Shown here in pieces: positions 30,053 through 34,458 of a stretch of 34,458 bases of DNA. Under the pieces are notes generated by a model. The model made no database searches, was not told where the DNA came from, and saw only the letters and a program-made list of their open reading frames with translations. The position numbers and the translations under genes are program-made. Within the stretch, counting starts at the first letter, position 1. Every line of letters starts with the position of its first letter. The stretch comes from a virus. The stretch spans positions 1 to 34,458 of IMG/VR virus record IMGVR_UViG_3300045999_005286. One strand, written 5' to 3'.

Positions 30053-30081
30053 ATCATAGCATTGTTACAAAACCCTGTCAA
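30053..30081 (-). promoter_or_regulatory. psbA promoter TTGACA-17-TATGAT, overlapping late motif GATAAATA
   Basis: Minus strand: TTGACA 30081-30076, 17-bp spacer, TATGAT 30058-30053. GATAAATA (30055-30048) overlaps the -10, so both a sigma70 and a gp55-type late promoter can be read. The leader (to 29883) carries a CCCACAC/GTGTGGG hairpin at 29937-29959 and TCCAG-TTCCCC-CTGGA followed by CTTTTT about 30 nt before the ATG. Nothing else is seen in this 170-nt leader. Confidence 0.75.
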
Positions 30082-30085
30082 TACC

Positions 30086-30092
30086 CTAAATA
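30086..30092 (+). promoter_or_regulatory. Late promoter CTAAATA
   Basis: CTAAATA on the plus strand, 23 nt before ATG 30116, facing away from psbA. It opens the small plus-strand gene group 30116-30802. Confidence 0.5.
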
Positions 30093-30115
30093 TTCTTGTA
30101 TCATAAGTACCTCTA

Positions 30116-30217
30116 ATGTCTAAGTCGCCCAACAAGAAAGGTAAGAAAGGACCTTCAAAACAAAATCAAGGTAATGCGACTGCGAAAAAAGCAAAAAACG
30201 GTGGCAAGAAAAAGTGA
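30116..30217 (+). CDS. Lys-rich basic peptide, 33 aa
   Basis: 33 aa, MSKSPNKKGKKGPSKQNQGN then ATAKKAKNGGKKK. More than one third Lys. Could be a nucleic-acid-binding or packaging peptide; no family. A late-promoter motif sits 23 nt upstream, no Shine-Dalgarno is seen. The next gene's RBS (GAGGT) overlaps its stop. Confidence 0.55.
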   Translation: MSKSPNKKGKKGPSKQNQGNATAKKAKNGGKKK

Positions 30218-30223
30218 GGTTAT

Positions 30224-30415
30224 ATGCCACGCGAATGGAATACACCCAAGCGTGAACCTTGGAACGCACCGATACATAACATTTTAAAAGCAATAGACAA
30301 TCACACTCAAGAATATTTCAAGAGTGGTGAAGTTTGGCATCTAGAAAAAGCAGAACAACTTAGATTGTATCTAACAGAACTTAAAACCTGGATACATAAA
30401 CAAGAAGGGAGATGA
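30224..30415 (+). CDS. Hypothetical protein, 63 aa
   Basis: 63 aa, MPREWNTPKREPWNAPIHNI then LKAIDNHTQEYFKSGEVWHL and EKAEQLRLYLTELKTWIHKQ. Two helices joined by a turn, Trp-rich N-terminus. GAGGT just before ATG is a good RBS. The ATGA overlap at the end couples it to the next ORF. Function unknown. Confidence 0.75.
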   Translation: MPREWNTPKREPWNAPIHNILKAIDNHTQEYFKSGEVWHLEKAEQLRLYLTELKTWIHKQEGR

Positions 30416-30582
30416 AAAAAATAATTCTCATTGGACTAATGGTTATAAGATTAATCACCAATGACGGACTTTTCAATGAAAACAGAAGACCACAACCAAG
30501 AAAACAATTCCCAGAAATCATCAGATTCATCAGAAGACCAGCAAAAAGAGGTAGGAAAAAAGCGTGGTTCTATCCTCAGTAA
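30412..30582 (+). CDS. Possible basic protein, 56 aa, overlapping the next gene
   Basis: 56 aa, MKKIILIGLMVIRLITNDGL then a basic part RRPQPRKQFPEIIRFIRRPA, KRGRKKAWFYPQ. A hydrophobic N-terminal segment followed by a highly positive tail. ATG overlaps the previous stop (ATGA) and GGGAG precedes it. It shares 122 nt with the 113-aa gene in another frame. One of the two may be non-coding; the coupled start favours reality. Confidence 0.45.
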   Translation: MKKIILIGLMVIRLITNDGLFNENRRPQPRKQFPEIIRFIRRPAKRGRKKAWFYPQ

Positions 30583-30802
30583 ATTAATCTTTGTTATCTG
30601 CTGTTCCGTTATTACATTTGTAGGAGTGAATTTTATTACTTGCAACTTTATGATTCCCGGAACAATCACATACGCAAATCTTCTAGGTGGACTAAAAAAC
30701 CCTCCTCCTTCAGATTGCAATGAATCTCAAAGAAGAGGATATGAAACTTTACTTACCATTCTGACTACAGTGATTGCTTTAAGGACTAAATTAGACGATT
30801 AA
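30461..30802 (+). CDS. Single-pass membrane protein, 113 aa
   Basis: 113 aa. Polar N-terminus rich in Ser, Glu, Gln (MTDFSMKTEDHNQENNSQKS), transmembrane helix LIFVICCSVITFVGVNFITC at about residues 43-62, then ILGGLKN-type loop (ANLLGGLKNPPPSDCNESQR) and a second amphipathic helix RRGYETLLTILTTVIALRTK. The start may also be at Met 6. Its stop overlaps the lysozyme stop on the other strand by 4 nt. Function unknown. Confidence 0.6.
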   Translation: MTDFSMKTEDHNQENNSQKSSDSSEDQQKEVGKKRGSILSKLIFVICCSVITFVGVNFITCNFMIPGTITYANLLGGLKNPPPSDCNESQRRGYETLLTILTTVIALRTKLDD

Positions 30803-31341
30803 GATCTCCAAAGTTTACCTTCTGCAATACGTCTTCGTTGAAGTCCTGCAGCAACTTTTGTACCTGGATTGTGATAAAGATAAAGAGCATCTGGAACTTT
30901 ATCCCATTCCTTGCTTTTAAGAACTCTGGTTATGGTATTAAAATTGGAAGACCCGTAAAAACCAGCACCAAGATTATAAGCAAAAGATAAAAGAGCTCCT
31001 TGTTGATTTTCATTCATTTCATTCCAGTGAGGTATTCTTTGAAGTGCAGGAAGAAATCTATTTTTTAAATCAAATTCAAGTAGAGTATCTGCGTATTTTT
31101 GAGTGATTACTCTTCCAATTTTAAAAGGAGTACCATCAAAGTCTCTAGTACTACCCCAACCTATCGTGATTGGTGGTCCTTTAGTTAGGGGATCTGGATA
31201 AGAATTTAAGTGACATCCTTCAAATTCTTTAATTAAATTAATGCCAACCAACGGCACTTCATTGGCATTATTTGGTTTGTTGGTATTGTTGGTATTGTTG
31301 GTTGGCGTTTCTACTTTTTTGCATTGAAGATACGACCCCAT
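30799..31341 (-). CDS. GH24 (T4-type) lysozyme, possibly frameshift-fused to C39 domain
   Basis: The frame opens at ATG 31341 (MGSYLQCKKVETPTNNTNNT). A low-complexity linker NTNNTNKPNNANEVP leads to the lysozyme domain: LIKEFEGCHLNSYPDPLTKG then PPITIGWGST, with the catalytic Glu (FEG), Asp (YPD, eight residues on) and Thr (ITIG), and QQGALLSFAYNLGAGFYGSS. It cuts the glycan of peptidoglycan at host lysis. No good Shine-Dalgarno precedes ATG 31341, and the start lies inside the upstream gene. The -1 frameshift heptamer A-AAA-AAG at 31320-31314 would give a 404-aa C39-lysozyme fusion instead. Confidence 0.85.
   Translation of the reverse strand: MGSYLQCKKVETPTNNTNNTNKPNNANEVPLVGINLIKEFEGCHLNSYPDPLTKGPPITIGWGSTRDFDGTPFKIGRVITQKYADTLLEFDLKNRFLPALQRIPHWNEMNENQQGALLSFAYNLGAGFYGSSNFNTITRVLKSKEWDKVPDALYLYHNPGTKVAAGLQRRRIAEGKLWRS
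31243..31320 (-). promoter_or_regulatory. Candidate -1 programmed frameshift signal (A_AAA_AAG plus stem-loop)
   Basis: In the C39 frame the last codons are GCA AAA AAG TAG, containing the slippery heptamer A AAA AAG (31320-31314). After 7 nt comes a perfect 10-bp stem GCCAACCAAC (31306-31297) with GTTGGTTGGC (31252-31243), 44-nt loop. A -1 slip reads on into GTA GAA ACG CCA, the lysozyme frame. Confidence 0.65.
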
Positions 31342-32012
31342 CCAGTCTTATCTTTCCCTCTTTCTAACCAACGACGAGTAAGATCTGATCTCTTATACAC
31401 AGCACCTCTGCCATTAGTTACTGGTCCAGTATATCCATCATTGAGAGAACCATAGGGATCATTCACAACATAATCTTCACCTCTCTTCCCAATTACGGTA
31501 AGCATGTGACCACCAGTAGGAGCAGATAGAGTGCCCCTGTGGAGAATACCAATAACAACAGGTCTCCCAGCAGACAACTCACGATCAAGGTCAGCAAACC
31601 CAAGATTATACCTAAACTCAGAATTAATTCCGTAATCTTTAAGAACACGGGTCTGAACTCCATGATCTGTCGTATCGCCAACTGCAAATACTTTTTGAAC
31701 GTAGGCGTCATCGCCCTTAGCTCCCTTAAGTGTACCCGGTTTGAAATATTCTAAAACCATAGCACAGGCAGATGAGTTACAGGTGCGGTTTGCATCTCTG
31801 TAGTTATCTGTTTGCGGAAAGAAAGGAACATCAAGAACTCCAGGAATAACTGGATCGATCTTAGTTCTAAAAATCCTTACCCAATTTGAAGTATCTTCAA
31901 GTAAATCTGGTTCTCTACTTGCCAAATCCACTTCCAGTTGCTCTACTGCTGCAACGTGTTTTGGATTTTTTGGGTCAAAGTGAAGAAAGAAATTGTGTAG
32001 ATCTACTTTCAT
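31311..32012 (-). CDS. C39-like cysteine peptidase domain protein
   Basis: 233 aa. From about residue 58 a C39-like domain: VLDVPFFPQTDNYRDANRTC, NSSACAMVLEYFKPG (nucleophile Cys in an N-terminal helix), GVQTRVLKDYGINSEFRYNL, GRPVVIGILHRGT, GGHMLTVIGKRGEDYVVNDP (catalytic His and Asp) and YG. Such domains act as peptidoglycan peptidases or bacteriocin-type proteases. With the lysozyme it forms a cell-wall-degrading pair. N-terminal 50 residues (MKVDLHNFFLHFDPKNPKHV) are a helical leader. A late promoter TAATAAATA lies 25 nt upstream. The stop is part of a candidate frameshift signal. Confidence 0.8.
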   Translation of the reverse strand: MKVDLHNFFLHFDPKNPKHVAAVEQLEVDLASREPDLLEDTSNWVRIFRTKIDPVIPGVLDVPFFPQTDNYRDANRTCNSSACAMVLEYFKPGTLKGAKGDDAYVQKVFAVGDTTDHGVQTRVLKDYGINSEFRYNLGFADLDRELSAGRPVVIGILHRGTLSAPTGGHMLTVIGKRGEDYVVNDPYGSLNDGYTGPVTNGRGAVYKRSDLTRRWLERGKDKTGWGRIFNAKK

Positions 32013-32036
32013 TGTTCCCGTTTTATTCAGTAAATC

Positions 32037-32045
32037 TATTTATTA
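32037..32045 (-). promoter_or_regulatory. Late promoter motif TAATAAATA
   Basis: Minus-strand TAATAAATA, overlapping the U-tract end of the peroxiredoxin terminator and 25 nt before ATG 32012. Confidence 0.5.
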
Positions 32046-32070
32046 AAAAAGGAGGGATAAACCCTCCTTT
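32045..32070 (-). terminator. Terminator after peroxiredoxin
   Basis: AAAGGAGGG-TTTAT-CCCTCCTTT followed by TTT on the minus strand (32070-32062 with 32056-32048): 9-bp stem and U-tract. The plus-strand side has no long U-tract. Confidence 0.85.
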
Positions 32071-32072
32071 AC

Positions 32073-32600
32073 TCAAACTGTTACGGTCTCTCTAACTACA
32101 GATTTTACATAATCAAAAACAACTTCTGGAGTAGTCACCTCGTAAGGATCTGTGTCTGCGTTGTCGCGTTGACCTGCCTCAACAAAAAGTTTCTCGATAA
32201 TTCCATTATCAACAACAGCAGCATAGCGCCAAGAACGCTCACCGAAACCAAGATTAGACTTCATTACCAGTTGTCCCATCGAACGGGTGAAGTATGCATT
32301 GCCATCAGGAATGAGTTGCACTTTCTCAATACATTGATCTTTTGCCCAAGCATTCATCACAAACCCATCATTAACAGAGATGCAGTAAATAGAGTCGATG
32401 CCGAGACCAATAAAGTCGTCATATTTCTCTTCGAATCCAGGTAGCTGATAGGCACTGCAAGTAGGAGTGAAAGCACCAGGCAAACTAAAAATGACAACAC
32501 GCTTCCCATCGAAAAGTTCTTTGGATGTACGATTTACAAATTCACCATTTTCACGAAACACAAATTCTACTTGAGGAATTTGATATCCTTCTTTACGCAT
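32073..32600 (-). CDS. Peroxiredoxin (Prx5-type, AhpC/TSA)
   Basis: 175 aa from ATG 32600 (MRKEGYQIPQVEFVFRENGE), chosen because GGAGG lies 5 nt upstream; a longer frame from 32645 (MFNIFKKKEINMEVPM) has no RBS. Peroxidatic motif PGAFTPTCSAYQLPGFEEKY with Thr and Cys in TPTCS, then YCISVNDGFVMNAWAKDQCI and ERSWRYAAVVDNGIIEKLFV. Type-II peroxiredoxins reduce hydroperoxides with glutathione/glutaredoxin or thioredoxin; a glutaredoxin is encoded at 25601. Likely protects the infected cell during photosynthesis. Upstream is hli. Confidence 0.92.
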   Translation of the reverse strand: MRKEGYQIPQVEFVFRENGEFVNRTSKELFDGKRVVIFSLPGAFTPTCSAYQLPGFEEKYDDFIGLGIDSIYCISVNDGFVMNAWAKDQCIEKVQLIPDGNAYFTRSMGQLVMKSNLGFGERSWRYAAVVDNGIIEKLFVEAGQRDNADTDPYEVTTPEVVFDYVKSVVRETVTV

Positions 32601-32660
32601 AGGAACCTCCATATTAATCTCTTTCTTTTTAAAAATATTAAACATAACTATAAATTAAAT

Positions 32661-32768
32661 TCACCAAATGCCAGGAATAATTTGACCTGTCAGGGCATAG
32701 GAACCCATTGCAGCAATAATACCAATCATTGCCGCCCATCCATTAATACGTTCTGCTCTTTCGTTCAT
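32661..32768 (-). CDS. hli: High-light inducible protein (Hli), short
   Basis: 35 aa, [20 protein letters not shown] then MGSYALTGQIIPGIW. The chlorophyll-binding ExxNGxxAMxG motif (ERINGWAAMIG) and one transmembrane helix are present; the rest of the Hli family N-terminus is missing, so it is shorter than usual. Hli proteins bind chlorophyll and quench excess energy or help D1 repair in thylakoids. AAGGAG 7 nt before ATG is a strong RBS; ATG overlaps the previous gene's stop (ATGA). Confidence 0.9.
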   Translation of the reverse strand: MNERAERINGWAAMIGIIAAMGSYALTGQIIPGIW

Positions 32769-33040
32769 TTGTTTTCTCCTTGATAAATGTGTTTTTGTTT
32801 GAGTTCAGGATTAGGTTGAGAAGGAACTATTGGGTTCCTTGATTTATTTTTGATAACGATAAATGCATCGTTTTGGTAAGTCACAGTTCCAAATGGTTTT
32901 GCCCACTTTGGATTTGCGTTTGGACTAGTAGCAGTTCCTGTTACTGCTACACCACCAATCTCAACTGATAGTTCATCATTACTATCCCAGTTTAATTTCT
33001 GGAGGGCAATGGCAAATTGCCCAAGCATATCAGTACTCAC
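32765..33040 (-). CDS. Hypothetical protein, 91 aa
   Basis: 91 aa from GTG 33040 (overlapping the ferredoxin stop as GTGA); an ATG four codons on ([20 protein letters not shown]) is the alternative. Then [40 protein letters not shown] and a basic tail. N-terminal helix plus a beta-barrel-like part. No family recognised. It sits between hli and petF in a photosynthesis-related group, and is coupled to both by overlapping start/stop codons. Confidence 0.65.
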   Translation of the reverse strand: MSTDMLGQFAIALQKLNWDSNDELSVEIGGVAVTGTATSPNANPKWAKPFGTVTYQNDAFIVIKNKSRNPIVPSQPNPELKQKHIYQGENK

Positions 33041-33330
33041 AGATTCTCTTCCTGTTCGGTGAGAATTACACAATCGCTTGTGGGATAAGCAACACAAGTC
33101 AGGACCCAACCATCGGCAATCTGGTCATCGTCAAGAAACGATTGCTCCTCATTATCTACGGTGCCAGAGATGAGTTTCCCCGCACAAGCAGAACAAGCAC
33201 CTGCTTTGCACGATGAAGGAAGGTCAACACCTGCTTCCTCTGCTGCTTCCAAAATGTATTGGTCGTCGGGGCATTGGATAGTAGTTTCGGTGCCATCGGG
33301 AGATTGAAGAGTGATGTTAAAAACTGTCAT
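33037..33330 (-). CDS. petF: [2Fe-2S] ferredoxin (PetF)
   Basis: 97 aa, the full plant-type length. Ligand motif [20 protein letters not shown] (C-x4-C-x2-C) and the fourth Cys in [14 protein letters not shown]. Also [13 protein letters not shown] and [12 protein letters not shown]. It accepts electrons from photosystem I and passes them to FNR, bilin reductases or others; in phage it may feed nucleotide reduction or pigment enzymes. ATG overlaps the stop of the 28-aa peptide (TAATG). A sigma70 promoter TTGACA-17-TACAAT lies about 65-90 nt upstream inside that peptide's frame. Confidence 0.95.
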   Translation of the reverse strand: MTVFNITLQSPDGTETTIQCPDDQYILEAAEEAGVDLPSSCKAGACSACAGKLISGTVDNEEQSFLDDDQIADGWVLTCVAYPTSDCVILTEQEENL

Positions 33331-33416
33331 TAGTAAGTGTCACAGAGTTTTTCTACAGATGCTGCCAACAAAACAAAGAAGGCAACGGATGTCATTGTAA
33401 ACAAGAGTGAAGTCAT
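33330..33416 (-). CDS. Small membrane peptide, 28 aa
   Basis: 28 aa, [20 protein letters not shown] then VEKLCDTY. One hydrophobic helix with a short polar tail. TAATG overlap with the ferredoxin ATG. A promoter -10 box lies in its frame, so transcripts from that promoter would lack its first ATG; the second ATG ([10 protein letters not shown]) could be used. Likely membrane peptide, unclassified. Confidence 0.5.
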   Translation of the reverse strand: MTSLLFTMTSVAFFVLLAASVEKLCDTY

Positions 33417-33422
33417 TGTCAA
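33394..33422 (-). promoter_or_regulatory. Sigma70 promoter TTGACA-17-TACAAT before petF
   Basis: Minus strand: TTGACA 33422-33417 (directly before ATG 33416), spacer 17, TACAAT 33399-33394. Consensus -35, good -10. Confidence 0.65.
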
Positions 33423-33425
33423 GTA

Positions 33426-33635
33426 TCAAACTACTCCAAAGAAGAGGTTGCCAGTGAGAGCATAAGAAATAGCCCCAGCAACAATTCCAATCATGGCCCA
33501 GCGGCCGTTCATTTTTTCTGCCTTCTCAGCATAAGGTTCAATGCCATAACGCTCAAGGTCTTCCTTGGTCATATACATCGAAGGTTCTTTAGCAAACATA
33601 TTCATTTGCCCGAACTCGTTTTTAGTTACAGTCAT
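33426..33635 (-). CDS. hli: High-light inducible protein (Hli)
   Basis: 69 aa. N-terminal polar region MTVTKNEFGQMNMFAKEPSM, then the chlorophyll-binding helix EKMNGRWAMIGIVAGAISYA (ExMNGRxAMxG) and TGNLFFGVV. Typical phage Hli with an extended N-terminus, unlike the 35-aa copy downstream. Binds chlorophyll in the thylakoid and protects photosystem II. Driven by the composite promoter at 33662-33690 with a short leader of about 20 nt. Confidence 0.95.
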   Translation of the reverse strand: MTVTKNEFGQMNMFAKEPSMYMTKEDLERYGIEPYAEKAEKMNGRWAMIGIVAGAISYALTGNLFFGVV

Positions 33636-33661
33636 TTCGCTTTATTACGAATTGTTACACA

Positions 33662-33690
33662 ATTATATAGCAAAAAAGAGGGTCTGTCAA
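33662..33690 (-). promoter_or_regulatory. Sigma70 promoter TTGACA-17-TATAAT, -35 is the terminator loop
   Basis: Minus strand: TTGACA 33690-33685, spacer 17 (terminator arm plus U-tract), TATAAT 33667-33662. Both boxes full consensus. The six-base loop of the terminator is exactly TTGACA. Confidence 0.88.
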
Positions 33691-33699
33691 GACCCTCTT
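33672..33699 (-). terminator. Terminator after pstS with promoter -35 in its loop
   Basis: AAGAGGGTC, loop TTGACA, GACCCTCTT followed by TTTT: 9-bp stem (33699-33691 with 33684-33676) and U-tract on the minus strand, 16 nt after the pstS stop. Confidence 0.9.
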
Positions 33700-33715
33700 A
33701 AGATTTTGTTTAGAT

Positions 33716-34458
33716 TTACTGACCGATTCGGTTTACGGCAAGTCGTGCTCGGTTAAGAATAGAACCACTCAAAGGAACATATCCAAGGTCATCGGCAAGT
33801 GATTGTGCTTTAGAACTCAGAGCATAGTTTAATGCCTTACGAATGGCATCAGCATTAGCGCCGTTGCCAGTCTTATATGCAAGAACCCAAGTCAGAGTTG
33901 AAATTGGATATGCAGTTGCACCAGCAGGATTTGGATTTTCACCTGCAAGGTTTGCATCCAGTTTGATACCATTCAATGCGGCAGAACCAGAAGCAGCAGT
34001 AGGAAGAACAAACTTACCTGCCTTATTTTGAATTGCTGCTGCTTGGAGTTTGTTTGCTTTTATAAATCCAGTGTTTACATAACCAATAGAACCTGGGGTT
34101 TGGCGAATGCTACCAGACACACCCTCATTACCTTTAGCGCCAATGCCAGTAGGCCACTTTACAGACTTACCTACACCTGCTTTCCATCCACCAAAAGCAT
34201 CTAGAGAATTAGTGAACGCATAAGTGGTTCCAGAACCATCTGCACGATATACGGTACGAATAGGACCAGCAGCACATCCAAGTGCTTTCCAATCCTTAAT
34301 TCGACCAGCAAAAATATCTACAGTTTGCTTCTGGGTTAGTTTCAGAGTGCATCCTGGTTTGTTATAAGCAACAGCAATCGTTCCACCCACCATAGGAATT
34401 TGAACGACACCACGCTTTACTTTGGCAGCGTCTGCTGAACTGATTGGTTCGTCGCTTG
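33716..34458 (-). CDS. pstS: Phosphate-binding protein PstS (5' end outside window)
   Basis: The frame is open to the right edge, so only the C-terminal 247 residues are seen; the N-terminus with its signal peptide is missing. Periplasmic binding protein features: KRGVVQIPMVGGTIAVAYNK, LTQKQTVDIFAGRIKDWKAL, YRADGSGTTYAFTNSLDAFG (the SGT phosphate-binding loop), GAKGNEGVSGSIRQTPGSIG (GNEGV loop), and YPISTLTWVLAY. Phage PstS scavenges phosphate with the host ABC transporter under P limitation. The terminator that follows carries the promoter for hli. The stop is TGA-type at 33716-33718 region. Confidence 0.95.
   Translation of the reverse strand, partial: SDEPISSADAAKVKRGVVQIPMVGGTIAVAYNKPGCTLKLTQKQTVDIFAGRIKDWKALGCAAGPIRTVYRADGSGTTYAFTNSLDAFGGWKAGVGKSVKWPTGIGAKGNEGVSGSIRQTPGSIGYVNTGFIKANKLQAAAIQNKAGKFVLPTAASGSAALNGIKLDANLAGENPNPAGATAYPISTLTWVLAYKTGNGANADAIRKALNYALSSKAQSLADDLGYVPLSGSILNRARLAVNRIGQ

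Noticed and set aside
32600-32645. Longer N-terminus of the peroxiredoxin (MFNIFKKKEINMEVP)
   Set aside because: No RBS for it, while GGAGG stands 5 nt before the internal ATG 32600.
1-34458. CRISPR arrays, insertion sequences, integrase or attachment sites
   Set aside because: No regularly spaced repeats, no transposase or integrase motifs and no long duplicated ends were seen; the short AACAATACC repeat near 31260-31300 only encodes the Asn/Thr linker.

Overview
This window is a piece of a T4-like cyanophage genome (a cyanomyovirus of marine Synechococcus or Prochlorococcus). It carries T4-type baseplate and tail genes (gp5, gp26, gp48, gp53, gp54), gp4, the gp33-gp59-gp32 replication/late-transcription cluster, and photosynthesis and stress genes typical of cyanophages: psbA, psbD, two hli genes, petF ferredoxin, speD, phoH, pstS, a peroxiredoxin and a glutaredoxin. 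The DNA is AT-rich and densely packed, with many TAATG/ATGA junctions. Almost everything is on the minus strand except 14592-17901 and 30116-30802.

Layout. 1-700: a partial late gene, a tRNA-Leu(UAA) and two small genes. 691-14562 (minus): virion module running gp54, gp26 plus a small ORF reachable by -1 frameshift, two tape-measure-like proteins (the second carrying M15 peptidase and RlpA-like domains), a gp27-like hub, gp5 without lysozyme domain, and four structural proteins. 14592-17901 (plus): gp4, a conserved structural protein, gp48, gp53. 17902-22840 (minus): gp32, DUF1825 protein, gp59, gp33, PD-(D/E)XK nuclease, PhoH, ThyX. 22870-26418 (minus): many small genes with SpeD and glutaredoxin. 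26452-30081 (minus): photosystem II cassette psbA-endonuclease-psbD-HNH, in which psbA is split by a 207-nt group I intron. 30116-30802 (plus): four small ORFs. 30799-32012 (minus): C39-like peptidase and GH24 lysozyme joined by a candidate -1 frameshift signal. 32073-34458 (minus): peroxiredoxin, hli, ferredoxin, hli and the 3' part of pstS.

Regulation can be read directly. Sigma70-type promoters (TTGACA, 17 bp, TATAAT-like) precede psbA, psbD, hli, petF, speD's downstream small genes, gp32 and others. T4-type late promoters (TATAAATA/CTAAATA and variants) lie about 20-30 nt before many start codons. At two places the -35 box TTGACA sits in the loop of the preceding terminator hairpin and the -10 box follows the U-tract by perfect spacing. 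At two other places the terminator U-tract runs into a late promoter. These compact stop-restart junctions, two candidate programmed frameshifts, and the intron that separates the D1 manganese-cluster ligands are the main points of interest.
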